In this document: positions 54,114 to 64,000 of the stretch, one piece after another
How positions within the stretch are numbered: position 1 is the stretch's first letter
Layout: the number at the start of each line of letters is the position of its first letter
Origin: Streptomyces sp. NBC_01197
GTDB lineage: Bacteria > Actinomycetota > Actinomycetes > Streptomycetales > Streptomycetaceae
Direction of reading: 5' to 3'
Length of the DNA: 64,000 bases
NCBI RefSeq assembly: GCF_036010505.1
Contig: NZ_CP108569.1
Location: 5,075,001 to 5,139,000, forward strand
Made by a program: the position numbers and the translations under genes
Notes under the pieces: model-generated
What the model was told of the DNA's origin: nothing
The model's database searches: none
What the model saw: only the letters and a program-made list of their open reading frames with translations

Positions 54114-56392
54114 CCGAGGCGACCGAGGTGACAGATGTGGTCGGAGCGGCTGGGGCGACCGGAGCGGCTGGGGTGACCGGAGCGGCTGGGGTGACCGGAG
54201 TGGCGGAGGCGGGTGCGGGACCCGAGCGGTCGGGGGCCAGGGAGAGCCAGGAGCCGCCGCAGGGGGTGCGGGAGCCGTACGCGGCTCCCGCGCCCGGGGC
54301 CTCCGGCGTGGCGCCGGGGACGGCATCGGCGATGGTGTCCAGCGACGCGGACACGGCTTCGAAGACGGCGTCCGGCGCGGTACCCGGCGACTCGGACACG
54401 GGCTCCGTCACGGCTTCCGGCATGTCCTCGGGGGCAACCCTGAATACACCGGCCGCCGTCTCGTCCGGTCCGCTCGGCCCGTCGGGACCGCCCGGTCCGT
54501 CCCGTCCGTCGGATCCATCCGGTCCGTCCGGTCCATTCGTTACGTCCGGGGCCTCCGAGCGGTCAGGGCCGGCGGAGATGTCTGGAGTGTCAGGGATGTC
54601 GGGAGTATCAGGGATGTCAGGGCTCTCCGGCCAGGCCAAAATGCCCGAGCAGGCCGGCCACCGCTGGGACGACGGGTTCATCGCCCGGCGCGCCGCCGAC
54701 CGCGGCGACAGCGCACCGGGCACCGCACGCGACTTCAGCCTCGGCCCCCTGCCCGAGTCGTACGAGGACTTCCCGCGCTCCGTCTCGTACGGCGCCGAAC
54801 TGCGCGCCAGGCTGGACGCGCTGCGGGAACTGGTCGGTCTCTCCCGTACGCGTCTCGACGGCCCGACGCTGGCCGAGGCCGGGCGGGTGCTGGACGAGGC
54901 GTCGGCCCGGCAGCGGCTCTCCTCGCAGCACACCGTGGTCGCCATCGCGGGCGCGACCGGCAGCGGCAAGTCGACCCTCTTCAACGCCCTTGCCGGGGTG
55001 GCGATCTCCGAGACCGGGGTGCGCAGGCCCACCACCTCGGCGCCCCTCGCCTGCAGTTGGACGGACGGCGCCGCCGGGCTGCTCGACCGGCTCGCCATCC
55101 CGGGGCGATTGCGCCGCAGGCCCTGGATGAGTGCGGGACCCGGCGACGAGCTGCACGGGCTGGTCCTCATCGACCTGCCGGACCACGACTCGGCCGTGAC
55201 CGCGCACCGCGACCAGGTGGACCGCGCGATGGCGCTGGTCGACGCGGTGATCTGGGTGGTCGACCCGGAGAAGTACGCGGACGCCGCACTCCACGACCGC
55301 TATCTCAGGCCGCTCGCGGGCCACGCCGAGATCACCTTCGTGGTGCTCAACCAGATCGACCGGCTGCCCGGCGAGGCTGCCGACCAGGTGCTCGACGACC
55401 TGCGGAGGCTGCTCGACGAGGACGGCATGGCGCTGGGCGAGCACGGCGAGCCCGGGGCGACCGTGCTCGCGCTGTCGGCGCTCACCGGTGAGGGGGTGGG
55501 CGAACTGCGGGAGCTGGTCGGCCGGTTCGTACGCGAGCGTGGTGCCCCGGCGCGGCGGCTGGCCGCCGATGTGGACGCGGCGGCGGACGACCTGAGGTCG
55601 GTGTATGTGGCCGAGGGTCACGCCGGGCTCGGAGAGCTGGCGCGTGAGCAGTTCGGTGACCGGCTCGGCGACGCGGTCGGCGCCCTGGCCGCGGGCGAGG
55701 CCGCGGAGCGCGAGTGGAGCCGGAACGCGGTGAAGGCGTGCGGAACGCCGTGGATGCGGATCTGGCGCTGGTACGAGTCCACGCGCGCGCCCGGCGGCCC
55801 TGAACCGGTACCGACGGAGCCCGGCCCGGGGCCCGGGGGCACCGAGGCCACTGCCCGGCAGGAAGTGGAGCTGGCCGTGCGTACGGTCGCCGACGAGGCG
55901 GCCGACGGGCTTCCGGCGCCCTGGGCGCAGGCGGTGCGCGAGGCGGCCGCGCGCGGGGCCGAGGGGCTTCCCGAGGCCCTGGACGAGCTGGCGGTGACCA
56001 CCGTCGCGCAGGAGCCGGGGGGCCGTTCGGGGCGGCCCGCCTGGTGGCCGGCGGCCGTGCTGGCCCAGGTGATGACCACCGTGCACCAGATTCTGGGTGT
56101 GCTCTGGCTGCTGGGGGTGATGGTGGGCGTGCTCGACGTCGCTCCGCTGACGCCCGTCCTGGTGATGCTGGCGGGAACCGTGGGCGGCCCGCTCGTGGAG
56201 TGGGCGTGCGGGATGGCCGTACGGGGGCCCGCGCACCGGTATGGGCAGGAGGTGGAGCGCAGGCTGCGGGAGGCGGCCGCCGCGTGCGGCAGGGCGAAGG
56301 TGCTCGATCCGGTCGCGGCCGAGCTGGTGCGCTATCGGGAGGTGCGGGAGCAGTACGTGACGGTGAACGGGTTGTCCACAACCGGCAAGTAA
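54110..56392 (+). CDS. dynB: Dynamin-like membrane GTPase DynB (YfjP-type)
   Basis: This 760-residue GTPase has P-loop GATGSGKST at 281-289, LIDLPDHDS (G3) and VLNQIDR (G4). Two hydrophobic stretches (about 650-704) should insert it in the membrane. The first 200 residues or so are low-complexity (Gly/Ala/Val, Pro/Ser/Gly and Ser/Gly/Met repeats) partly coded by tandem DNA repeats. The ATG at 54110 overlaps the dynA stop, so the two partners are made together. In Streptomyces the pair acts with SepF/FtsZ at sporulation septa. Confidence 0.82.
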   Translation: MTEATEVTDVVGAAGATGAAGVTGAAGVTGVAEAGAGPERSGARESQEPPQGVREPYAAPAPGASGVAPGTASAMVSSDADTASKTASGAVPGDSDTGSVTASGMSSGATLNTPAAVSSGPLGPSGPPGPSRPSDPSGPSGPFVTSGASERSGPAEMSGVSGMSGVSGMSGLSGQAKMPEQAGHRWDDGFIARRAADRGDSAPGTARDFSLGPLPESYEDFPRSVSYGAELRARLDALRELVGLSRTRLDGPTLAEAGRVLDEASARQRLSSQHTVVAIAGATGSGKSTLFNALAGVAISETGVRRPTTSAPLACSWTDGAAGLLDRLAIPGRLRRRPWMSAGPGDELHGLVLIDLPDHDSAVTAHRDQVDRAMALVDAVIWVVDPEKYADAALHDRYLRPLAGHAEITFVVLNQIDRLPGEAADQVLDDLRRLLDEDGMALGEHGEPGATVLALSALTGEGVGELRELVGRFVRERGAPARRLAADVDAAADDLRSVYVAEGHAGLGELAREQFGDRLGDAVGALAAGEAAEREWSRNAVKACGTPWMRIWRWYESTRAPGGPEPVPTEPGPGPGGTEATARQEVELAVRTVADEAADGLPAPWAQAVREAAARGAEGLPEALDELAVTTVAQEPGGRSGRPAWWPAAVLAQVMTTVHQILGVLWLLGVMVGVLDVAPLTPVLVMLAGTVGGPLVEWACGMAVRGPAHRYGQEVERRLREAAAACGRAKVLDPVAAELVRYREVREQYVTVNGLSTTGK
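54143..54196. repeat. Three 18-base tandem repeats in dynB
   Basis: GGAGCGGCTGGGGYGACC occurs at 54143-54160, 54161-54178 and 54179-54196, with a partial fourth copy after. It encodes a repeated six-residue Gly/Ala/Thr/Val pattern in the N-terminal variable region. Confidence 0.9.
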
Positions 56393-56532
56393 TCCACAGG
56401 CGCGAGCGGAGCGGGCCCTCGCCGGGGCAGCATGGGAACCGGATCAGCAACCGGTGGCAACCGGAAGCATCCGCGGGGCCGTTACGGGACGGCCCCCGCA
56501 GGACCATGGCGGGACGGGGGAAGGCAGGGCTC

Positions 56533-56934
56533 ATGAACGACACCTTGGTGACATTGGTGGGAAATGTGGCGTCGCAGCCTGAATACCGGGATTCGGTCAC
56601 CGGAGGAAGGGTGCGATTTCGCTTCGCGGTCACCGCACGCCGCTGGGACCGGCAGAAACAGGTCTGGGCCGACGGGCCGACCAGCTTCTACACGGTGTGG
56701 TCTTGGCGGTCGCTGGCTGCGAATCTGGCTGGATCCGTGTCCCTGGGCGAACCACTCGTCGTACACGGCAGGTTGAAGGTGCGCGATGAGGACAAGGACG
56801 GACAGCGCAGATTCTCGGCGGACATCGAAGCGCTTGCGGTGGGGCACGATATGACGCGTGGAACCAGCGCTTTCAAGCGTGTAGCCAGGGCTGATGCGTC
56901 TCTGACGGAGCGCCCCAAGGACCTGGTGGCCTGA
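56533..56934 (+). CDS. ssbB: Single-stranded DNA-binding protein without acidic tail (SsbB-type)
   Basis: This 133-residue protein has the SSB OB-fold (NDTLVTLVGNVASQPEYRDS, RFRFAVTARRWD, FYTVWSWRSLAANL, LVVHGRLKV). The usual acidic C-terminal tip that recruits repair partners is missing; it ends ERPKDLVA. This matches Streptomyces SsbB, a second SSB needed for chromosome segregation at sporulation. It sits 140 bases after dynB in the same direction, so its place next to the septation dynamins fits that role. Confidence 0.88.
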   Translation: MNDTLVTLVGNVASQPEYRDSVTGGRVRFRFAVTARRWDRQKQVWADGPTSFYTVWSWRSLAANLAGSVSLGEPLVVHGRLKVRDEDKDGQRRFSADIEALAVGHDMTRGTSAFKRVARADASLTERPKDLVA

Positions 56935-57020
56935 ACGGGGCCAGTGTGGCACCTAGGCGCCATCGGGCCCTCAGAGGTGGCGATTTGTCGAAATGGTCGG
57001 GTCGCGGAGGGGATTCACGG

Positions 57021-57045
57021 TAACGATTCCGATTCGGAATGGTTA
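57021..57045. promoter_or_regulatory. 25-base near-perfect dyad upstream of the surface-protein gene
   Basis: TAAC-g-ATTCCGA-t-TCGGAAT-g-GTTA spans 57021-57045: eleven of twelve arm positions pair around a central T. It is AT-rich for this genome. It lies 87 bases after ssbB and about 150 before the next start, a place that suits an operator; as a terminator its stem would be unusually AT-rich. Confidence 0.6.
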
Positions 57046-57193
57046 TCAGACGCCTTGTATGGAGAGCGAGTTGCTCCTGCGTCCTTAGGATTCCCAGATA
57101 CTCACGGGGCATTTGAGTCTGCCGGCGAGGAACTTCCCCCACGCGCGCCATGATGCGCATCGCGCGAAGAGTCCTCGCCCGAAGGGGAATTCT

Positions 57194-58624
57194 GTGTTTT
57201 CTGCGGTTTCTGCGGTTTCTGTGTTCTCTGCGGGATCTGGTTCTCGCATACGGCGGCTGGGTACCTCCCGGCTGGCCGCCGCGGCCCTGGCTGCGGGGCT
57301 GGTCGCCGGTGGCGCGATGGCAACGGCCACGCCTGCTCTGGCCGACGACTCTCCCACCACCACCTCCTCCGGCGTCACCGCCACCCTGGACAACCCCGGG
57401 GTGTCGGTCGGGGACAAGGTCGTGATCGATGGCGCCGACGAGACGGCCGGGCTCTTCGAGCTCAAGGTCGACGGCGGCGGGTCCATCAAGACGTACTGCA
57501 TCGACCTGCACAACCACACGCAGGCCAACACCTCCTACAATGAGGTCACCTGGGGCCAGTCCTCGCTCGCGGGCAACAAGGACGCCGGCAAGATCCGCTG
57601 GATCCTGGAGCACTCCTTCCCGCAGGTGACGCCCGCGTCCCTCGGCGCGAACCTCAACGTCACGCTGACCGACGCCACTGCCGCCGCCGCGACCCAGGCC
57701 GCGATCTGGCACTTCTCGGACCACGTCGACGCGGTGCCGAAGGACGAGGCCGGCCGGAAGCTGACCGAGTACCTGGAGAACTCCGCGGTCAACGTCGCCG
57801 AGCCGGCCGCGTCGCTCTCGCTCGGCCCCGCCGATGTGGCGGGCCACCCGGGCGAGCCGCTCGGCCCGGTGACGGTCTCCACCAACGCCGCCAGGGCAGA
57901 GGTCTCCCTCGCCCCGGACGCGCCGCAGGGTGTCACCGTCGTCGGCAAGGACGGTAAGCCCGTCACCAGCGCGGTCAACGGCACGCAGCTGTTCTTCAAG
58001 GTCCCGGCCGGTACGCAGCCCGGCTCGGCCAAGCTGAACGTCACCGCGCAGACCGCGGTGCCGATCGGCCGGGCCTTCGTCAGTGACTCCAAGAGCCAGA
58101 CGCAGATCCTCGCGGGCACCAGCACCGCTTCGGTCAGCGCGGTCGCCACGGCTAACTTTGCCAGCAAGGGCGCCGTCCCGGCCCTCTCCGCCATGAAGGA
58201 CTGCGCCAAGGGCGGCGTGGACATCACCGCCGCCAACAAGGGCGATGAGGCGTTCACCTTCGAGCTGGCAGGCCAGAAGCACACGGTCGAGGCAGGCAAG
58301 TCGCAGACGGTGACCGTCCCGGTCGCCGAGGACCAGGCCTACGACTTCACGATCAAGGGCCCGAACGGCTTCGAGAAGCGTTTCCAGGGCGTCCTCGACT
58401 GCAAGACGGCCGGCAGTACGCCCGCCCACAGCGGCACCCCTTCCCCGAAGCCCAGCGCTGCCTCGGCGGGCGGCAGCACCTCCGGTACCAACGGCGGCGG
58501 CCTGGCCGAGACCGGCAGCTCCAGCTCCACCCCGGTGATCGCCGGTGTCGCGATCGCCCTCGTGGTGCTCGGTGGCGGCGCGGTCTTCATGCTCCGCAGG
58601 AAGAACAGCACCGCGGGTCAGTGA
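57194..58624 (+). CDS. Thioester-domain (TQXA) sortase-anchored surface protein
   Basis: This 476-residue protein has a signal peptide, a thioester domain, Ig-like beta regions and a cell-wall anchor. Cys102 in TYCIDL and Gln168 in TQAAIW are the residues that form the internal thioester in TED adhesins. The C-terminus has a Ser/Gly/Pro stalk, the sortase motif LAETG (437-441), a membrane helix and RRK. Such proteins are displayed on the wall of aerial hyphae or spores and can bond covalently to surfaces. The GTG at 57194 is chosen for the GAAGGGG just upstream; an earlier in-frame start at 57113 has no signal-like beginning. Confidence 0.88.
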   Translation: MFSAVSAVSVFSAGSGSRIRRLGTSRLAAAALAAGLVAGGAMATATPALADDSPTTTSSGVTATLDNPGVSVGDKVVIDGADETAGLFELKVDGGGSIKTYCIDLHNHTQANTSYNEVTWGQSSLAGNKDAGKIRWILEHSFPQVTPASLGANLNVTLTDATAAAATQAAIWHFSDHVDAVPKDEAGRKLTEYLENSAVNVAEPAASLSLGPADVAGHPGEPLGPVTVSTNAARAEVSLAPDAPQGVTVVGKDGKPVTSAVNGTQLFFKVPAGTQPGSAKLNVTAQTAVPIGRAFVSDSKSQTQILAGTSTASVSAVATANFASKGAVPALSAMKDCAKGGVDITAANKGDEAFTFELAGQKHTVEAGKSQTVTVPVAEDQAYDFTIKGPNGFEKRFQGVLDCKTAGSTPAHSGTPSPKPSAASAGGSTSGTNGGGLAETGSSSSTPVIAGVAIALVVLGGGAVFMLRRKNSTAGQ

Positions 58625-58771
58625 CCCGGGACCGGTCACCGGAGAGCGGTACTCCCGGTGACCGGACCGCGAGCGGCCCGACTGCGGGCGGCCGGACTAT
58701 GGGCGGCCGGGCTGCGAGCGGTAAGTGAAGCGAGTGAGTGGCCACCGGACAGGATGGCCATGGTGGTACAG

Positions 58772-58803
58772 CGGCTCCGGTACGCCTCGGCGTACCGGAG
58801 CCG
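58772..58803. terminator. Hairpin terminator after the surface-protein gene
   Basis: CGGCTCCGGTACG (58772-58784) pairs perfectly with CGTACCGGAGCCG (58791-58803) around a 6-base loop. It lies 148 bases after the surface-protein stop and about 95 before the next start. Confidence 0.65.
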
Positions 58804-58898
58804 TCTGCCGTCGTCCGCACCCCGGGACGCTGCCGCATCGCGCGAAGCCCGCTCGGCATACTGCCTTCGCCAGATCACCGCGATACGCAGGAGGAGTT

Positions 58899-59477
58899 AT
58901 GGCAGGCAATTTCAAGACCGTCATCGACGTGGGCGCGGACCACCTCGACCAGGCCCGAGCCATCGACCGGGTGTTCCAGGAGGCGATTGCCCCCGCGACC
59001 GTCAACTTCGACTTCGACAACATCCGGGAGGCCGCCGCCGCCATACCCGACGGAGCAATCGTCAAGATGATCCGCGGCTGGGGGCTTCAGGAGCACGCCG
59101 CGATGGGGGTGATCGTGCTCTCGCTGAAGGAGGCTGTGCGCCAGGCCCTGCCGGATGCGCTCGCCGATGCTGCGTTCTGGGACACGATCGATGAGGAGTT
59201 CGTGCGCGCCTTCACCGGCCTCGGCGCGCAGGAGGGCGAGCCCGGGCTCTCGTTCTACGAGGAAGGCGTGGAACGCACCAGCTTCTACCGGGACCTGTTC
59301 TTCGCCCTCCAGGACGAGGAGACCGGGGCAGGGGTGTACGCCATTGCCTTCTGTGTGGACGCGACCATCGGCCTGGACAAGACCCGGGTCGGTGCCCTGA
59401 AGATCTCGGATGTCGCCCCGTTCGTGGTTCGGCTCAATGCGATCGTGGTGCGTCAGGAACTGCAGCCGGCTGCCTGA
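58899..59477 (+). CDS. Unknown conserved-looking protein (192 residues)
   Basis: I do not recognise this protein. It is 192 residues, soluble, with no signal or membrane segment. Features are an N-terminal VIDVGADHLDQARAID, a central FWDTIDEEFVRAFTGL and a C-terminal GVYAIAFCVDATIGLDKTR and PFVVRLNAIVV, suggesting a mixed alpha/beta fold. CAGGAGGAG directly precedes the ATG and codon use is typical, so it is a real gene. It is monocistronic and convergent with MarR. Confidence 0.72.
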   Translation: MAGNFKTVIDVGADHLDQARAIDRVFQEAIAPATVNFDFDNIREAAAAIPDGAIVKMIRGWGLQEHAAMGVIVLSLKEAVRQALPDALADAAFWDTIDEEFVRAFTGLGAQEGEPGLSFYEEGVERTSFYRDLFFALQDEETGAGVYAIAFCVDATIGLDKTRVGALKISDVAPFVVRLNAIVVRQELQPAA

Positions 59478-59628
59478 CCGCCTTCCTGACGGGCAGTAGC
59501 CCCGTCCGCCCGGCCCGCCGTCCCGGGCCGGCCGGCCCGATGGCGGGCAGTACCGCTGCGCTTCGCAGCTCTCGCCCGGTACCGGAGCCCGGTTCGACCG
59601 CGGCCACATTCCCGAACCGGTCGGACCG

Positions 59629-60153
59629 CTACGGCTTCTTCGGTGTCAGTTCCGAGAGGGCCGGCGGGGCCGAGAGGGTCTGCAGAGCTCGGACGAACGC
59701 GTGCCGATCCGCGGTCGGCAGTAGCAGCAGGAACTCCTCCTCCCGTCGCTGGATGGCCGATTGCGTGGCATCGCGCAGCCGTTGCCCCTCGGCGGTGAGC
59801 GACAGCAGCCGCGCCCGCCGGTCGTGTGGGTCCGGTCGGCGGCGGATCAGCCCCCGGGTCTCCAGACCGTCGAGCACGCCGATGATGCGGGTCTTGTCCG
59901 CCCCGATCGCCTCGGCGAGTGCGCTCTGGGTGCGGATCGGTTCTTCGTCGAGCCGCAGCAGTACCGCATATGCCCACATGGTCAGACCGTGCGCGTCGAG
60001 GATCGGCTGTTCCGCGGCCATCATGGCGCGGCCCAACGGCACGACCATCGCCGCCAGGTCGGGGCGACGATCGGGGCGGCTCGCCCGATCTCCGGACAGG
60101 GCGCCGTGGGCGGCAGTGTTCCCGGCTGTGTTCTTGGCTGCTTTCTCGGCCAT
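59629..60153 (-). CDS. MarR-family transcriptional regulator
   Basis: This 174-residue regulator has the MarR winged helix: QSALAEAIGADKTRIIGVLDGLETRGLIRRRPDPHDRRAR. It is divergent from the isomerase-family gene at 60206, with only 52 bases between starts, so both promoters overlap and it probably regulates that neighbour and itself. No ribosome site is visible before the ATG, which suggests a leaderless message. It is convergent with the unknown protein gene. Confidence 0.87.
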   Translation of the reverse strand: MAEKAAKNTAGNTAAHGALSGDRASRPDRRPDLAAMVVPLGRAMMAAEQPILDAHGLTMWAYAVLLRLDEEPIRTQSALAEAIGADKTRIIGVLDGLETRGLIRRRPDPHDRRARLLSLTAEGQRLRDATQSAIQRREEEFLLLLPTADRHAFVRALQTLSAPPALSELTPKKP

Positions 60154-60205
60154 GCACAAGAAAATACGCCTTGACAGATCATGTGCACGAGCAGATCGTA
60201 AGCGT

Positions 60206-60874
60206 ATGCCTACCAACTTCGAGGACACCGGGAATTTCGGGAACTGGGAAAGCCTCAGGAAGCTCCATACGGGGGCTGTGCGGGACAGTGCGTCGCTGGT
60301 GAGCCGGGTGTCTCCCGCGGATCTGGCCCGGCCCACACCGTGCTCGGCGTGGACCCTGACCGAACTGCTCGTCCATATGACAGCCCAGCACCGAGGGTTC
60401 GCGGCGGCCGTGAACGGTCACGGCCAGGACCCGGCGAACTGGTCGCACCACCCGCTCGGCGAGGATTTCGCGGCGGACTACCGGCACGCATCGGATGAGG
60501 CCATCGCGGCCTTCGCGGCCGTGGACCGGCCCGACCGCGCGTGTGTGCTTCCCGAGGTAACGGAAGCCCGGACGTTCCCCGCCGTCCAGGTGCTCGGCTT
60601 CCATCTCATCGACTATGTCGTCCACGGCTGGGACGTCGCCCGAACCCTGGACCTCCCGTTCGACCCCGACCCCGACGTGCTGCGAGCCGCGCTCCCGATC
60701 GCCGGGGCGGTCCCGCAGGGCGACCACCGCCTCGCCCCCGGTAGCGCCTTCCGTCCGGCCCTGGCCACGGACGGCGATGCGAGCACCCTGGACCGCATCC
60801 TGACGACGCTGGGCCGTTCACCGTCCTGGCACGCCACACCGCCCGCCCGCGGAGAAGTTCCCCGGGACCGCTGA
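60206..60874 (+). CDS. Maleylpyruvate isomerase-family protein (mycothiol-dependent, DinB-like)
   Basis: This 222-residue protein resembles the actinobacterial maleylpyruvate isomerase-like family (TIGR03086 type). It has the N-terminal metal-binding domain with TPCSAWTLTELLVHM, the central QVLGFHLIDYVVHGWDVA (His residues that bind the metal) and a short C-terminal domain. Family members use mycothiol for isomerisation or detoxification. It diverges from the MarR gene, a pairing often seen for stress- or xenobiotic-induced enzymes. The substrate is unknown. Confidence 0.82.
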   Translation: MPTNFEDTGNFGNWESLRKLHTGAVRDSASLVSRVSPADLARPTPCSAWTLTELLVHMTAQHRGFAAAVNGHGQDPANWSHHPLGEDFAADYRHASDEAIAAFAAVDRPDRACVLPEVTEARTFPAVQVLGFHLIDYVVHGWDVARTLDLPFDPDPDVLRAALPIAGAVPQGDHRLAPGSAFRPALATDGDASTLDRILTTLGRSPSWHATPPARGEVPRDR

Positions 60875-61045
60875 CGTACACGACGGCGACCGGCAGTGCC
60901 AGGCCGTGCCCGGGTGGCCGCCTGCCCCGGGACCGCAGTGAAATCCCAGGTCAGAGCCCACCGGCGATACGGGTTTCCGCCCGGCGGTGGCTGTCAGGCA
61001 AGATGGGGTGTATCTGCCCACACATCTAATGCCGGACGGTTTCTC

Positions 61046-62710
<1,665 letters not shown>

Positions 62711-62712
62711 CC

Positions 62713-63135
62713 GTGCGGCACATCTACTCCTGCCCCCTGCGCTGGTCGGACATGGACGCCTTCGGGCACGTCAACAACGTCGTCTTCCTGCGGTATCTGG
62801 AAGAGGCGCGGATCGACTTCATGTTCCGGCTGGCGCCGGGGGACGGTTCGCCGTCGTTCTCCGGCGGTTCCGTCGTGGCCCGCCACGAGATCGACTACGT
62901 GCGCCCGCTCGTGCACCGGCACGCGCCGGTCACCGTCGAGTCCTGGGTGACGAAGATCTCCGCCGCGTCGCTGACCATCGCGTACGAGGTGAAGGACGAG
63001 GACCAGGTGTACGTACGGGCGTCGACGGTCGTCGTCCCGTACAACCTGGAGGCGCAGCGTCCGCGGCGGATAACCGCCGAGGAGAAGTCCTTCCTCCGGG
63101 AGTATCTGGACCAGCCTGGAGTGCTCGCCGCATGA
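62713..63135 (+). CDS. Acyl-CoA thioesterase (4HBT hotdog family)
   Basis: This 140-residue hotdog-fold protein has the YbgC/4HBT motif WSDMDAFGHVNN (Asp15 and His19 at the active site). It probably hydrolyses acyl-CoA thioesters. The GTG start is 2 bases after the ettA stop, and its stop overlaps the next start (ATGA), so the three genes are co-translated. This ettA-thioesterase arrangement recurs in actinobacteria as I know them, but the shared purpose is not clear. Confidence 0.9.
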   Translation: MRHIYSCPLRWSDMDAFGHVNNVVFLRYLEEARIDFMFRLAPGDGSPSFSGGSVVARHEIDYVRPLVHRHAPVTVESWVTKISAASLTIAYEVKDEDQVYVRASTVVVPYNLEAQRPRRITAEEKSFLREYLDQPGVLAA

Positions 63136-63857
63136 CGGGGCTCCCGGCGCGGCTGGCTTTCGCCGACGCCGGGGAGGCGGCCGATCTCGCCGCCTTCCTG
63201 GCCCGGCTGATCCACTACGACCGTGCGGCGGCGGTGCGGCTGCAGGCACGGGCGGACGGCGGTACGGGGCAGAGCCTGGCCGTCTTCGGTCGCCCGCCCT
63301 CGTTCGAGGTGCTGGCCGTGCGGACAGCACGGCTGGCCGCCCCGGCCGAACTGGACTTCACCGTCTCGGCGGGTGAACTGCTGGAATCCATCGACGAACG
63401 GGGCGCCACGGCCACCGTTCCCGCTGCTGTCACCGGCCCGCCCTGGGCCGGTCTGCTGCCGCCCCGCAGCGGCTGGCGGCAACTGCCGGGGCTGCCGTCG
63501 CCCGATGCGCTGCACTCCGCGGTCGCGGCCGTCGTTGCCGAATTCCGGGTACGTACCGAGGAGTTGCCGGCCGACCGGCGCACCCGTGCCGAACTCGACC
63601 GGATCGGGCGGGAGATCTGGTCCCGGCCGGTCGGCGACACCGCCCTCCCGGTCCGCGCGGCACACGCCGCCCAGTCGCTCGGCTTTCTGCGCCCGGTACG
63701 GGTGACTGTCCCCGGCCTCTCCCCCGGCGGGGCCGACCACCCCGGCCCGTACACGCTGCTCTGCGCCGGCTCCTGGCTCCGGCTGCGCACCCCGTATGGG
63801 TCGACCGCCGTCCGTGAGGCATCCGCACTGGGCGGGCTCAGCGTCACTCCCAGGTAG
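63132..63857 (+). CDS. Unknown actinobacterial protein, translationally coupled to the thioesterase
   Basis: I cannot name this 241-residue protein. It is soluble, rich in Ala, Leu, Arg and Pro, with no signal or membrane helix. Visible stretches are DLAAFLARLIHYDRAAAVRLQ, PPWAGLLPPRSGWRQL and RPVGDTALPVRAAHAAQSLGFL. Its ATG overlaps the thioesterase stop (ATGA), so it probably works with that enzyme or with EttA. It is followed by hairpins facing the globin gene. Confidence 0.7.
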   Translation: MTGLPARLAFADAGEAADLAAFLARLIHYDRAAAVRLQARADGGTGQSLAVFGRPPSFEVLAVRTARLAAPAELDFTVSAGELLESIDERGATATVPAAVTGPPWAGLLPPRSGWRQLPGLPSPDALHSAVAAVVAEFRVRTEELPADRRTRAELDRIGREIWSRPVGDTALPVRAAHAAQSLGFLRPVRVTVPGLSPGGADHPGPYTLLCAGSWLRLRTPYGSTAVREASALGGLSVTPR

Positions 63858-63864
63858 CCCGGCC

Positions 63865-63904
63865 GGCCCTGCTGCCAGGGCCCGCCCACCCGTGTGAGGT
63901 GGGC
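63865..63904. terminator. Two adjacent hairpins between convergent genes
   Basis: GGCCCTG (63865-63871) pairs with CAGGGCC (63876-63882), and GCCCACC (63884-63890) pairs with GGTGGGC (63898-63904). They lie between the convergent unknown gene and globin gene and may terminate both. Confidence 0.6.
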
Positions 63905-63934
63905 CGCCTTCCTGGGGCGGGTAGGTGGTTCCGG

Positions 63935-64000
63935 TCAGCCGTCGGTGTTGACCATGGAGGCCGCCGCGTAGGTGAGGTACTTCCAGAGCTGCCGCTCGTG
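63935..64000 (-). CDS. Truncated globin (GlbO-type), only the C-terminal end in the window
   Basis: Only the last 21 codons and the stop are visible. They read HERQLWKYLTYAAASMVNTDG, which fits the C-terminal helix of group II truncated haemoglobins (mycobacterial HbO ends in a similar ELLDYLEMAAHSLVN pattern). These bind oxygen and handle nitric oxide or peroxide. The haem pocket lies outside the window, so the call rests on the tail alone. Confidence 0.7.
   Translation of the reverse strand, partial: HERQLWKYLTYAAASMVNTDG

Overview
The window looks like Streptomyces chromosome (or a close relative). GC content is very high with GC-rich third codon positions, and GTG and TTG starts are common. 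Typical markers are a dynamin pair followed by a tailless SSB, a family 2B encapsulin with 2-methylisoborneol genes, an LAETG sortase substrate and Tat signals. Most genes sit in short operons with ATGA/GTGA stop-start overlaps. No IS element, transposase, rRNA or CRISPR array was seen. One tRNA gene was found, tRNA-Arg(TCT), at 52102-52174 on the minus strand.

Layout. (1) 1-6562: a sugar-catabolism locus around a LacI regulator and a 190-bp divergent control region. To its left lie a TIM-barrel isomerase and a Tat-exported GH3 enzyme that runs off the window edge. To its right is a tightly coupled Gfo/Idh/MocA oxidoreductase, DUF993 protein and TIM-barrel isomerase operon. (2) 6872-10375: the 2-methylisoborneol cassette (encapsulin shell, terpene cyclase, GPP methyltransferase). 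(3) 10473-16474: a ribose operon on the minus strand, regulator-rbsA-rbsCB-rbsK-rbsD, whose permease and binding protein are fused. Two LacI-type operators lie 22 bp apart in front of it. (4) 16662-20364: RecD2-type helicase and citrate synthase. (5) 20957-21637: a small metal-binding-domain and HTH cassette bracketed by a 12-bp direct repeat. (6) 21917-29164: a myo-inositol catabolic locus (divergent TIM-barrel gene; iolC, Cgl0158-type barrel protein, iolB, iolD, iolA). (7) 29348-34095: EfeO and EfeB iron-uptake components without EfeU, then a secreted phosphoesterase. (8) 34154-36082: a lipoprotein and an APH(6)-like kinase. (9) 36124-38353: a two-gene islet of unknown function with visibly less GC-biased codons. 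(10) 38597-42129: an exported hydrolase fused to an ABC ATPase, with its permease. (11) 42589-51534: TerB, a double Lrp/AsnC regulator with amidohydrolase and NCS1 transporter, an MFS exporter, Lgt, MarR and a small unknown protein. (12) 52102-56934: tRNA-Arg, then dynA-dynB-ssbB. (13) 57194-64000: a thioester-domain surface protein, an unknown conserved protein, MarR with a divergent mycothiol-dependent-type isomerase, EttA, a thioesterase, an unknown protein and the end of a truncated globin.

The window mixes core housekeeping (citrate synthase, lgt, ettA, recD2, dynamins/SSB for sporulation septation) with accessory catabolic and envelope functions. The best-understood unusual system is the encapsulated 2-MIB pathway. 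The least explained parts are the DUF993-containing sugar operon, the 36-38 kb islet and the hydrolase/ABC fusion. Similarity-based names come from motif recognition by eye; no database search was run.
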